This document shows, piece after piece, positions 8,773 to 17,245 of a stretch of 64,000 nucleotides of DNA. Origin of the DNA: Paracoccaceae bacterium (GTDB taxonomy: Bacteria > Pseudomonadota > Alphaproteobacteria > Rhodobacterales > Rhodobacteraceae); assembly GCA_030697175.1 (NCBI GenBank), contig JAUYQR010000011.1:124001-188000 (forward strand), written 5' to 3'. Every line of letters begins with the position of its first letter. Within the stretch, counting starts at the first letter, position 1. Position numbers and translations under genes: made by a program. Under the pieces are notes generated by a model that was given only the letters and a program-made list of their open reading frames with translations, was not told where the DNA came from and made no database searches.

Positions 8773-9987
8773 ATGGCTCTTCCGCTGCTTTCCAACCGGC
8801 GCGCGCGCCACCTGTTTCTGGACCGGCACGCCCTGGCCGAAGCCCCGGCCGGCGCGGCCACCGGGCAGGCGCTGCATGACCTGATCCAGCGCATCGGTTT
8901 CGTGCAGGTCGACAGCATCAACACTGTCGCCCGCGCGCATGACATGATCCTGTTCGCCCGCCGCCAGACCTATCGCCCCGACGCGCTGAAACGCCTGCTG
9001 GAACGCGACCGCAGCCTGTGGGAACACTGGACGCACGACGCCTCGATCCTGCCCGCAGGCCTGCACGGCGTCTGGCAGCACCGGTTCCAGCGCGATGCCG
9101 AACGGCTGCACATGAACTGGCGCAAGTTCTTCCGCGAGGGGTATGAGGCGCAGTTCGACACCATCCTGAACCGCATCGCCCGCGACGGCCCGGTTGGCAC
9201 CGCCGATGTCGGCGAAGGCGAGGTGCGTGGCAAGGGCGGCTGGTGGGATTGGCACCCGTCGAAGACCGCGCTCGAATGGCTGTGGCGCACCGGGCAGATC
9301 GCCGTCACCCGGCGCGACGGGTTTCGCAAGATCTACGACCTGACCGAGCGCGTGATCCCCGCCCCGCACCGCACCCCGGTTCCCGCCGACATCGTGGTGG
9401 ACTGGGCCTGCACCACCGCGCTTGACCGCCTTGGCTTTGCCACCCCGGGCGAGCTTGCCGCCTACTGGAACGCGATTTCACCAGAGGAGGCGAAGGCCTG
9501 GGCGAAGGCCGCCCTCGCGTCAGCCGAGGTGATCGAGGTTGACGTCGAAGGCGCCAGCGGCCAGCCGCGCCGCGCCCTGATCCGCCCCGAAACCCTTGCC
9601 GCCACCCCGCCCGAACCCACCGCCCGCCTGCGCATCCTGTCACCCTTCGACCCCGCCCTGCGCGACCGCGACCGCGCCGAACACCTGTTCGGCTTTCGCT
9701 ACCGGATCGAGGTTTTCGTCCCCGAACCAAAGCGCATCTACGGCTATTACGTGTTCCCGATCCTCGAGGCCGACCGCCTGATCGGCCGCATCGACGCCAA
9801 GGCGTTCCGCGACGAAGGCACCCTGCGCGTCAAGGCGGTCTGGCCCGAACCGGGCATCAGGCTCGGGTCCACCCGCCGCGCGCGGCTTCAAACCGAACTC
9901 GACCGGCTTGCCCGCTTTTCAGGCTGCGAACGGGTTGAATTTCTGCCCGGTTGGGAACGTGAACCGATCGTCGGCGCGCACCGCTAG
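8773..9987 (+). CDS. YcaQ-like winged-helix DNA glycosylase (HTH_42 family)
   Basis: A 404-aa protein of the YcaQ/AlkX family (formerly DUF1006). E. coli YcaQ removes bulky and cross-linked N7-alkylguanine lesions. The catalytic QxD motif of the YcaQ subclass is seen as Gln45-Val-Asp47 in GFVQVDSINTV. Other family pieces are the WEHWTHDASILP segment, the KGGWWDWHPSK loop and the C-terminal ILSPFDPALRDR and IYGYYVFPILE strands. It starts 186 nt from the divergent antiporter gene and runs convergently into the LOG-family gene with a 5-nt gap. A function in alkylation/crosslink repair is inferred from the family. Confidence 0.85.
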   Translation: MALPLLSNRRARHLFLDRHALAEAPAGAATGQALHDLIQRIGFVQVDSINTVARAHDMILFARRQTYRPDALKRLLERDRSLWEHWTHDASILPAGLHGVWQHRFQRDAERLHMNWRKFFREGYEAQFDTILNRIARDGPVGTADVGEGEVRGKGGWWDWHPSKTALEWLWRTGQIAVTRRDGFRKIYDLTERVIPAPHRTPVPADIVVDWACTTALDRLGFATPGELAAYWNAISPEEAKAWAKAALASAEVIEVDVEGASGQPRRALIRPETLAATPPEPTARLRILSPFDPALRDRDRAEHLFGFRYRIEVFVPEPKRIYGYYVFPILEADRLIGRIDAKAFRDEGTLRVKAVWPEPGIRLGSTRRARLQTELDRLARFSGCERVEFLPGWEREPIVGAHR

Positions 9988-9992
9988 ACCGT

Positions 9993-10814
9993 TCAGCACG
10001 GCTCTTCCCAGCCGTCGATCACACCCATCGCCTCTTCCGCCGTCTCGACCATCACGAACAGCTTGAGGTCTTCCGGGCTGATCACCCCGGCTTCGGCCAG
10101 ATGCCCCCAGTTGATCACCGTCTCCCACCACGCGCGGCCAAACAGCAGGAGCGGGATCGCCTTCATCCGCCGGGTCTGGATCAGGGTCAGGCTTTCAAAC
10201 ATCTCGTCCAGCGTGCCAAAGCCGCCCGGAAAGATGCAGACCGCCTTCGCCCGCATCAGGAAATGCATCTTGCGGATCGCGAAGTAATGGAAATTGAACG
10301 ACAGGTCGGGCGTGACATAGGCGTTCGGCGCCTGTTCGTGTGGCAACACGATGTTCAGCCCGATCGACTGCCCGCCCGCATCCGCCGCCCCCCGGTTGCC
10401 CGCCTCCATCACCCCCGGCCCGCCGCCGGTGACGATGACGTTCTCGCGGCCATAGGTTTCAAGGCTGCGCTCGGTCATCAGCCGCGCAAACCGTCGCGCC
10501 TCGTCATAATAGCGCGACAGGGCGGCCAGCATCGGCGTGCGCGCATGGTCGCGGTCTTCGGGGGCCGGGATCCGCGCACCACCGAACAGCACGATGGTGG
10601 ATTCGATGCCCCGCTCGTCCATGATCAGTTGCGGCTTCAGCAGTTCCAGTTGCAACCGCACCGGGCGCAACTCCTCGCGCGTCATGAAATCGCGGTCCGC
10701 AAAGGCCAGCCGATACGCCGGAGCCCGCGTCTGCGGCGTGTCGGGAATACGCTTCGTCGCCGCGATATCCTCGGTGGAATCGCGGAACGGATGGCTGCGG
10801 GGTTCGTCTTTCAT
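9993..10814 (-). CDS. LOG-family protein (cytokinin-nucleotide phosphoribohydrolase fold)
   Basis: A Rossmann-like LOG/TIGR00730 protein, 273 aa from the ATG at 10814. It holds both family hallmarks: VTGGGPGVMEAGNRGA (nucleotide binding, catalytic Glu) and FPGGFGTLDEMFESL. Characterised members cleave nucleoside 5'-monophosphates to base and ribose 5-phosphate; the true substrate here is unknown. About 70 extra N-terminal residues precede the core, as in the larger bacterial subgroup. In-frame codons upstream of 10814 overlap the divergent dapD gene and are not credible. Confidence 0.88.
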   Translation of the reverse strand: MKDEPRSHPFRDSTEDIAATKRIPDTPQTRAPAYRLAFADRDFMTREELRPVRLQLELLKPQLIMDERGIESTIVLFGGARIPAPEDRDHARTPMLAALSRYYDEARRFARLMTERSLETYGRENVIVTGGGPGVMEAGNRGAADAGGQSIGLNIVLPHEQAPNAYVTPDLSFNFHYFAIRKMHFLMRAKAVCIFPGGFGTLDEMFESLTLIQTRRMKAIPLLLFGRAWWETVINWGHLAEAGVISPEDLKLFVMVETAEEAMGVIDGWEEPC

Positions 10815-10893
10815 GGGCTCACTCGGATTGCGTGGGTCTCGGTTCAGCCTTATAGGGTCGGGGCCGCCGTGACCAACCGAAAAGGGTTTTCCC

Positions 10894-11718
10894 ATGTCCA
10901 ACGCCGCCCTTGAGACCGCCATCGAAGCCGCATGGCAGGCCCGCGACAGCATCACCCCCGCCACCAAAGGTGAGGTCCGCGATGCGATCGAGGCCACGCT
11001 GACCGCACTCGACAGCGGCACGCTGCGGGTGGCCGAAAAGCGGGGCAGCGACTGGCATGTGAACCAGTGGGCCAAGAAGGCGGTGCTGCTGTCGTTCCGG
11101 CTGACCGACATGTATGAAATCTCCGGCTCGAACGGCGGGTCGAACTGGTGGGACAAGGTGCCGTCGAAATGGCAGGGCTGGACGGCGGCCGACTGGCGCG
11201 CCGCCGGATTCCGCGCGGTGCCCGGCAGCATCGTCCGCCGCTCGGCCTATATTGCCAAGGGTGTGGTGCTGATGCCGTCCTTCGTCAACATCGGTGCCTA
11301 TGTCGGCGAAGGCTCGATGGTCGATGGCTGGGCCACGGTCGGTTCCTGCGCGCAGATCGGCCGCAACGTCCACCTGTCGGGCGGCGTCGGCATCGGCGGC
11401 GTGCTGGAACCGATGCAGGCCGGCCCCACGATCATCGAGGATGATTGCTTCATCGGCGCCCGCTCCGAGGTGGTCGAAGGCTGCATCATCCGCGAAGGCT
11501 CGGTCCTTGGCATGGGCGTGTTCATCGGCAAGTCCACCAAGATCGTCGACCGCGAGACCGGCGAGGTCATGTATGGCGAGGTGCCGGCCGGATCGGTCGT
11601 CGTCGCCGGCTCGATGCCGTCGAAGGGCGGCATCAACCTTTATTGCGCCGTGATCGTGAAGAAGGTCGACGCCCAGACCCGGTCGAAAACCTCGATCAAC
11701 GAACTGCTCCGCGACTGA
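10894..11718 (+). CDS. dapD: Tetrahydrodipicolinate N-succinyltransferase DapD
   Basis: Transfers succinyl from succinyl-CoA to tetrahydrodipicolinate in the succinylase branch of lysine/diaminopimelate synthesis. Length (274 aa) is the family norm. The N-terminal helical domain is followed by a left-handed beta-helix of hexapeptide repeats ([52 protein letters not shown]). AAAAGGG precedes the ATG. The pathway partner dapE lies two genes downstream on the same strand, so this is the head of a lysine/peptidoglycan-precursor operon. Confidence 0.97.
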   Translation: MSNAALETAIEAAWQARDSITPATKGEVRDAIEATLTALDSGTLRVAEKRGSDWHVNQWAKKAVLLSFRLTDMYEISGSNGGSNWWDKVPSKWQGWTAADWRAAGFRAVPGSIVRRSAYIAKGVVLMPSFVNIGAYVGEGSMVDGWATVGSCAQIGRNVHLSGGVGIGGVLEPMQAGPTIIEDDCFIGARSEVVEGCIIREGSVLGMGVFIGKSTKIVDRETGEVMYGEVPAGSVVVAGSMPSKGGINLYCAVIVKKVDAQTRSKTSINELLRD

Positions 11719-11736
11719 TCGCCCGTAGGAGGGTCC

Positions 11737-12078
11737 ATGACCGACGAAGACACCCCCGCGAAACCAAAGCGCCCGCAGCAGGTTTACACCCTTGTCGTCG
11801 AGGTCGGTCGCAAGGCCGGTGACGGCCTGCCCGACAAGGCCACCGGCGCGGGCCTTGTCATCTACGCCTCGGGCGTGGACGAGGCCGAGGCGGTGCGCGA
11901 AACCGTGGCGATCCTCAAGGAAGCTGACCTCGCGCCTCTGGATGTCGCGGGCCACGGCACTCTCGACGAACGCCTGAAGGCGGGCGACGAGGTCGGCGAG
12001 GACGAGCGCGCCCTGATGCAGCGCGCCTTGGACGAAAACTCGGTCATCGTGGCCGAGATGACCCCCTTCTTCGACTGA
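11737..12078 (+). CDS. Conserved hypothetical protein between dapD and dapE
   Basis: A 113-aa acidic soluble protein that I do not recognise. A beta strand (QQVYTLVVEV) and a helix (VDEAEAVRETVAILKEADL) suggest a small alpha/beta fold. The end DENSVIVAEMTPFFD looks like a strand plus tail. It has a good ribosome site (TAGGAGG, 6 nt before the ATG) and sits 18 nt after dapD and 9 nt before dapE, so it is co-translated with lysine-pathway genes. A role linked to that pathway is only suggested by position. Confidence 0.75.
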   Translation: MTDEDTPAKPKRPQQVYTLVVEVGRKAGDGLPDKATGAGLVIYASGVDEAEAVRETVAILKEADLAPLDVAGHGTLDERLKAGDEVGEDERALMQRALDENSVIVAEMTPFFD

Positions 12079-12087
12079 AAGACCGCG

Positions 12088-13227
12088 ATGACCGATCCCG
12101 CAGTCCTTACCGCCAAACTGATCCGCTGCGCCTCGGTCACGCCGTCCGAAGGCGGCGCGCTGCACCTGCTGCAAGGCGTGCTGCAAGAGGCGGGCTTCAC
12201 CTGCCAGCGCGTTGACCGGGGCGGCATCGCCAACCTCTTCGCCCGCTGGGGGGCCAAGGGCGCCAACAAATCCTTCGGTTTCAACGGCCATACCGATGTT
12301 GTCCCGGTGGGCGACGCCGCCGCCTGGACGCATGACCCTTTCGGGGCCGAAATCGTCGACGGCTGGATGTATGGCCGTGGTGCCACCGACATGAAATCCG
12401 GCGTCGCAGCCTTTGTCGCCGCCGCCATCGACTTTGTCCGCGACACGCCGCCCGACGGGTCGGTGATCCTGACCATCACCGGCGACGAAGAGGGCGAAGG
12501 CAAGGACGGCACGCTCGCGCTGCTCGACTGGATGGCCGCGAACGGCGAACGGATGACGCATTGTCTGGTGGGCGAACCCACCTGCCCCGACGAGATGGGC
12601 GAGATGATGAAGATCGGCCGTCGCGGCTCGATGACCGCCTTTTTCACCGCGACGGGCGTGCAGGGCCACTCGGCCTATCCGCACCGCGCCAGGAACCCGC
12701 TCACCGCGCTGGTGCGCCTGCTGGCCCGGCTTGAAGAAAAGCCGCTCGACGCAGGCACCCCGCATTTCGACCCTTCCACCCTCGCCATCACCACCGTCGA
12801 TTGCGGCAACCCGGCCAACAACGTGATCCCGGCCCGCGCCACCGCCACCGTCAACATCCGCTTCAACGATCTCCACTCCGGCGCCTCGCTGTCCGACTGG
12901 CTTTGCAGGGAGGCGAGGGCGGTCGAGGCGGAAACCGGCGTGCAGATCGCGCTCCGCGCCTCGATTTCCGGCGAAAGTTTCCTGACGCCGCCGGGCGAGT
13001 TCTCGGCCCTCATCGCCAAGGCCGTGCAGGCCGAAACCGGGCGCACGCCCACAGCCTCTACCTCTGGCGGCACGTCGGACGCGCGCTTTGTCAAGCACCA
13101 CTGTCCGGTGGTGGAATTCGGCCTTGTCGGCAAGACCATGCACCAGGTCGACGAACGCGTGCCGGTGGCGCAGATCCACCAGCTCAAGGCGATCTACAGC
13201 CGCATCCTGCGCGACTACTTCGCATGA
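12088..13227 (+). CDS. dapE: Succinyl-diaminopimelate desuccinylase DapE
   Basis: Di-zinc M20 amidohydrolase that cleaves N-succinyl-LL-diaminopimelate to LL-DAP and succinate. Expected motifs are present: [12 protein letters not shown] (His, Asp ligands), [11 protein letters not shown] (bridging Asp), TGDEEGEG (catalytic Glu pair), [20 protein letters not shown], and the late [20 protein letters not shown]. Length (379 aa) is typical. It shares its stop with the start of the next gene (ATGA overlap), so the GNAT gene is translationally coupled. Confidence 0.97.
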   Translation: MTDPAVLTAKLIRCASVTPSEGGALHLLQGVLQEAGFTCQRVDRGGIANLFARWGAKGANKSFGFNGHTDVVPVGDAAAWTHDPFGAEIVDGWMYGRGATDMKSGVAAFVAAAIDFVRDTPPDGSVILTITGDEEGEGKDGTLALLDWMAANGERMTHCLVGEPTCPDEMGEMMKIGRRGSMTAFFTATGVQGHSAYPHRARNPLTALVRLLARLEEKPLDAGTPHFDPSTLAITTVDCGNPANNVIPARATATVNIRFNDLHSGASLSDWLCREARAVEAETGVQIALRASISGESFLTPPGEFSALIAKAVQAETGRTPTASTSGGTSDARFVKHHCPVVEFGLVGKTMHQVDERVPVAQIHQLKAIYSRILRDYFA

Positions 13228-13643
13228 TCCACATCGCGCCCACCCGTGACATTGCCGCCTGCCGCGCGCTGCGCCGCGCCGTGTTCATCGAAGAACAGGG
13301 CGTCAGCGAAGCGATCGAGGTTGACGATCTGGACGATCAGGCGATCCACCTTCTTGCCACCGACAACGGCACCCCCGTCGGCAGCGCCCGCCTCCTTGTT
13401 GACGGCACCATCGGCAAGGTCGGCCGCGTCTGCGTTCTTGCCCATGCCCGTGGCACCGGCCTTGGCGCGGCCCTGATGCGCGCCGCCGTGGCCGAGTTTC
13501 GCACCATCCCCGGCGTCACCAAGGTAAAGCTTGGCGCGCAGACCCACGCGCTCCGGTTCTACGAACGCCTGGGCTTCACCGCCACCGGGCCGGAATACCT
13601 CCAGGCCGGCATCCCGCACCGCGACATGATCCTGCGGCTTTGA
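13224..13643 (+). CDS. GNAT-family N-acetyltransferase
   Basis: A 139-aa acyl-CoA-dependent acetyltransferase. The acetyl-CoA loop (motif A) reads [18 protein letters not shown], followed by [16 protein letters not shown] (motif B) and a C-terminal [11 protein letters not shown] strand, typical of the ElaA/YjcF-like subgroup. The ATG overlaps the dapE stop (ATGA), which fixes the start. The substrate is unknown; location in the dap operon does not prove a role in lysine synthesis. Confidence 0.88.
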   Translation: MIHIAPTRDIAACRALRRAVFIEEQGVSEAIEVDDLDDQAIHLLATDNGTPVGSARLLVDGTIGKVGRVCVLAHARGTGLGAALMRAAVAEFRTIPGVTKVKLGAQTHALRFYERLGFTATGPEYLQAGIPHRDMILRL

Positions 13644-13690
13644 CGGCCCGCGAGGTGGCCTTTGCGCCGTGCCCGTGCTAACTCAGGCGC

Positions 13691-15925
13691 ATGAACCCAA
13701 TCCCCACCAAAGACCAGATCCGCGCCTGGATCGCGGAAAACCCCGGCCTCTCGGCCAAGCGCGACATCGCCAAGGCTTTCGGCATCAAGGGCGATGCCCG
13801 GATCGACCTGAAGCGCCTGTTGAAAGAGATGGAGGCCGAGGGCAGCGTCGAAAAGACCGCCCGCCGCTTCCACGACAAGGATAGCCTGCCCCCCGTCGCC
13901 GTGCTGATGGTGCTGGCACCTGACACCAATGGCGACCTCTTTGCCCGTCCGCTGGAAGACGGCGCCGACGAGACGACGCGCATCCTGATCATCCCCAAGG
14001 CCGGCGACCCGCCCTTGGGCGAAGGCGACCGCATCCTTGCCCGCCTCGCCAAGGTGGACCTTGACGAGTATCACTATGAGGCGCGCCTGATCCGTCGCAT
14101 CGGATCGAACCCCTTGAAACTGCTGGGCATCTTCCGCGCCAACGCCGAAGGCGGCCGCATCGTCCCGATCGACAAGGGTGCCGACAAGGAATGGCGCGTT
14201 TCCCGCGACATGACCATGTCCGCCCGCGACGGCGAACTGGTCGAGGCCGAAGCTGTCGGCAACCGCAAGATGGGATTGCCGCAGGCCCGCATCAGCGCTC
14301 GGCTGGGTGATCCCTCCGGTCCCCGCGCCGTCAGCCTGATCGCGATCCACCAGCACGGCATCCCCGACCAGTTCCCCGACGCCGTCATTGCCGAGGCCGA
14401 TGCCGCCCGGCCCGCCCCCGACGCGGGCCGCGTCAACCTGCGCGACATCCCCCTCGTCACCATCGACCCCATCGACGCCCGCGACCGCGACGATGCCGTC
14501 TACGCCGAACCCGACCATGAACCCGGCAATCCCGGTGGCCACATCCTCTGGATCGCCATCGCCGACGTGGCCCATTACGTCACCCCCGGCTCCGCGCTTG
14601 ACCGCGAGGCGCGCAAACGCGGCAATTCCACCTATTTCCCCGACCGGGTGGTGCCGATGCTGCCCGATGTGCTGTCGGGCGACCTCTGCTCGCTTCACGA
14701 ACACGTCGACCGCGCCTGCCTTGCGGTGCGGATGCGGATCGACGAAAGCGGCCACAAGATCAGCCACCGCTTCGTGCGTGGCATCATGCGCTCCGCCGGT
14801 TCCTTGCATTACGCGCAAGTGCAGGCCGCCATCGACGGCCAGCCGGACGATGTGACCGCCCCGCTCCTCGACCCGATCCTGCGCCCGCTTTATGCCGCCT
14901 ACGCCTCGCTCACCAAGGCCCGCGCGCTGCGCCAGCCGCTCGACCTCGATCTGCCCGAACGCAAGATCGTGCTCGATGACGATGGCAAGGTCACCTCTGT
15001 CGCCTTCCGTGACCGGCTGGATGCGCACCGCCTGATCGAGGAATTCATGATCGCGGCCAACGTCGCCGCCGCCGAAGAACTGATCCGCCTGAAACGACCG
15101 CTTCTGTTTCGCGTCCACGAGGAACCCTCGGTGCTGAAACTTGACGCGCTGCGCGAGGTGGCCGAGGCGTCAGGCTTTACCCTCGCCAAGGGGCAGGTGT
15201 TGAAAACCGCCCACCTCAACCGCCTTCTGGCGCAAGCCGAAGGCACCGAGTTTGACGAGCTGATGAACATCTCCACCCTGCGGTCGATGACGCAGGCCTA
15301 CTATCACCCGGAAAACTTCGGCCACTTCGGCCTCGCCTTGCAGAACTACGCGCACTTCACCTCGCCGATCCGCCGCTACTCCGATCTGATCGTCCACCGC
15401 GCCCTGATTGCCGGGCACAAGTGGGGCGACGACGGGTTGTCGCAGTGGGATATCGAGAACCTCGAAGAAACCGCCAAGCTGATCTCGGATGCCGAACGCC
15501 GCAGCATGGCGGCCGAGCGTGACACCACCGACCGCTACCTCGCGGCCTTCCTCGCCGACCGTGTCGGTGCCGAGTTTGCCGGCCGCATCTCGGGCGTCCA
15601 GCGCTTCGGCCTGTTCGTCAAACTGGACGAGACCGGCGCCGATGGCCTGATCCCGATCCGCGCGGTCGGGCGCGAGTTCTTTCACTACGACGAGGGCAGC
15701 CAGACCCTGATGGGCGCCGACACTGGCGTGATCATCGGCATTGGGCAGAAGGTCACCGTCCGGCTGGCCGAAGCCACGCCCGTGACCGGCGGCATCACGC
15801 TGGACCTTCTGGAGATCGAGGGCAAACCCCTGACGGTCAGCGCCCGAAAGGGTGGCCGCTTCGCCCCGCGCAAACCCACCCAAGCCGCCGCCAAACGCCG
15901 CGGAGTGGTGCGCAAACGGCGATGA
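13691..15925 (+). CDS. rnr: Ribonuclease R
   Basis: 3'-to-5' processive exoribonuclease of the RNB/RNase II superfamily, which degrades structured RNA and rRNA fragments. Domain order is a winged-helix N-terminus (PTKDQIRAWIAENPGLSAKR), cold-shock OB folds, the RNB catalytic core with the Mg-binding Asp cluster IDPIDARDRDDAVY, the signatures HFTSPIRRYSDLIVHRAL and SDAERRSMAAERD, an S1 domain (FAGRISGVQRFGLFVKLDE) and a basic tail. At 744 aa it is of normal length. A CTAACT hexamer (13678-13683) ends 7 nt before the ATG and there is no clear ribosome site. The stop overlaps the next gene (ATGA). Confidence 0.96.
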   Translation: MNPIPTKDQIRAWIAENPGLSAKRDIAKAFGIKGDARIDLKRLLKEMEAEGSVEKTARRFHDKDSLPPVAVLMVLAPDTNGDLFARPLEDGADETTRILIIPKAGDPPLGEGDRILARLAKVDLDEYHYEARLIRRIGSNPLKLLGIFRANAEGGRIVPIDKGADKEWRVSRDMTMSARDGELVEAEAVGNRKMGLPQARISARLGDPSGPRAVSLIAIHQHGIPDQFPDAVIAEADAARPAPDAGRVNLRDIPLVTIDPIDARDRDDAVYAEPDHEPGNPGGHILWIAIADVAHYVTPGSALDREARKRGNSTYFPDRVVPMLPDVLSGDLCSLHEHVDRACLAVRMRIDESGHKISHRFVRGIMRSAGSLHYAQVQAAIDGQPDDVTAPLLDPILRPLYAAYASLTKARALRQPLDLDLPERKIVLDDDGKVTSVAFRDRLDAHRLIEEFMIAANVAAAEELIRLKRPLLFRVHEEPSVLKLDALREVAEASGFTLAKGQVLKTAHLNRLLAQAEGTEFDELMNISTLRSMTQAYYHPENFGHFGLALQNYAHFTSPIRRYSDLIVHRALIAGHKWGDDGLSQWDIENLEETAKLISDAERRSMAAERDTTDRYLAAFLADRVGAEFAGRISGVQRFGLFVKLDETGADGLIPIRAVGREFFHYDEGSQTLMGADTGVIIGIGQKVTVRLAEATPVTGGITLDLLEIEGKPLTVSARKGGRFAPRKPTQAAAKRRGVVRKRR

Positions 15926-17142
15926 GGCTGTTGGCAACGGCCCTTTCTGCCCTGCTTGCGGTCGCCCTCCCGGCCCCTGCCCGGACGATCCTGCCCGACG
16001 CCACGATGGAGGCCCCGCCGATGGGAACGCAAACCGGCCTTGACGCCTGGGTGCAGGCCGTCCGCCCGCGCGCCCTTGCCGCCGGCATCCCGGCTGCCAC
16101 CTTCGACGCCGCCATGCGCGGCGTGGCCTTCAACCCGAAGGTCATCGACCGCGACCGCAACCAGAACGAATTTACCAAGACGATCTGGGATTACCTCGAC
16201 ACCGCCGTTTCCGACGACCGCATCGCGCTGGGGCAACAGGCGCTTGCCACCAACCGCGCCCTCCTCGACCGGATCGAGGCCACCTACGGCGTCGACAAGG
16301 AAATCGTGGCCGCCGTCTGGGGTCTGGAAAGCGCCTATGGCACGTTTCGCGGCGACCTGCCGGTGATCGGCTCGCTTGCCACCCTCGCCTACGATGGCCG
16401 CCGCGCCGCGTTCTTCGAAGGCGAACTGATCGCCGCGCTGCGCATCATCGACGGCGGCCACGTCAGCGACTTTCGCGGCAGTTGGGCCGGAGCCAGCGGC
16501 CACACCCAGTTCATGCCGACCTCGTGGGAAAATTTCGCCGTGGATTTCGATGGCGACGGCAAGCGTAACCTGTGGTCCGACGATCCTGCCGATGCGCTGG
16601 CCTCGACCGCCGCCTACCTGCGGCACTGGGGCTGGCAGAAGGGCGCGCTCTGGGGGCTGGAGGTGCGCCTGCCCGACGGCTTCGATTACGACCAGACCAC
16701 TGAGGCGGTGAAAAAGCCCGTCGCCGACTGGGCCGCGCTTGGCGTCACGCCGATGGCAGGCGGCCCCTTGCCCGATCACGGCCCCGCCTCGATCCTGCTG
16801 CCCGGCGGGTCGCGCGGTGCCGCCTTCCTGATCTTCGCCAATTTTCAGGTGATCGAGAAATACAACACCGCCGACGCCTACGTCATCGGCATCGGCCATC
16901 TGGCCGACCGCCTGAAGGGCGGCCCCGCCATCGCCGCCACCTGGCCGCGTGATCTGCGCGCCCTTACCCTGCCCGAACGGCACGAGCTGCAGGAACGCCT
17001 CGGCGCTGCCGGCTTCGATCCCGGCGGGGTGGACGGGCGGATGGGGCCAAAGACCATCGCCGCCGTGAAAGCCTTTCAAAAGGCCAGGGGTCTGGTGCCT
17101 GACGGCTATCCTAGCCTCGATATCCTCACCCGCCTGCGCTGA
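15922..17142 (+). CDS. Lytic murein transglycosylase, MltB family, with peptidoglycan-binding domain
   Basis: Cleaves the MurNAc-GlcNAc bond of peptidoglycan to give 1,6-anhydro ends in the periplasm. A signal peptide (LATALSALLAVALPAPA) leads the 406-aa protein; no lipobox is seen, so it is probably soluble. The SLT/MltB core holds catalytic Glu136 in WGLESAYGTF, then ASGHTQFMPTSW and a calcium-type DFDGDGKRNLW loop. The last 65 residues are a PG_binding_1 domain (LGAAGFDPGGVDGRMGPKT). It is coupled to rnr by ATGA overlap. Confidence 0.93.
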   Translation: MRLLATALSALLAVALPAPARTILPDATMEAPPMGTQTGLDAWVQAVRPRALAAGIPAATFDAAMRGVAFNPKVIDRDRNQNEFTKTIWDYLDTAVSDDRIALGQQALATNRALLDRIEATYGVDKEIVAAVWGLESAYGTFRGDLPVIGSLATLAYDGRRAAFFEGELIAALRIIDGGHVSDFRGSWAGASGHTQFMPTSWENFAVDFDGDGKRNLWSDDPADALASTAAYLRHWGWQKGALWGLEVRLPDGFDYDQTTEAVKKPVADWAALGVTPMAGGPLPDHGPASILLPGGSRGAAFLIFANFQVIEKYNTADAYVIGIGHLADRLKGGPAIAATWPRDLRALTLPERHELQERLGAAGFDPGGVDGRMGPKTIAAVKAFQKARGLVPDGYPSLDILTRLR

Positions 17143-17149
17143 CCCATCG

Positions 17150-17168
17150 GGCGAGGGCTGCCCCCGCC
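17150..17168 (+). terminator. Possible weak terminator after the transglycosylase gene
   Basis: GGCGAGGG and CCCCCGCC can pair around a CTG loop with one A-C mismatch, followed by only two T residues. It lies between the transglycosylase stop and the SOS box of dnaE2. Confidence 0.35.
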
Positions 17169-17214
17169 TTGTGCGGATGCAAAGCTGGCCAAGACGGCCA
17201 ATCCATGCAAGAAT

Positions 17215-17229
17215 GTTCTTTCTTTGTTC
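17215..17229 (+). promoter_or_regulatory. SOS (LexA) box upstream of dnaE2
   Basis: GTTC-TTTCTTT-GTTC matches the alphaproteobacterial LexA operator GTTC-N7-GTTC exactly. It ends 16 nt before the dnaE2 ATG at 17246, where a bound repressor would block transcription. LexA control of dnaE2 is the known arrangement in this class. Confidence 0.85.
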
Positions 17230-17245
17230 TCGCACCCCGAGTCGC

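Noticed and set aside
10819-13179. Minus-strand open frame of 786 codons opposite dapD-dapE
   Set aside because: It covers two certain genes on the other strand; the translation is low-complexity and has no family features.
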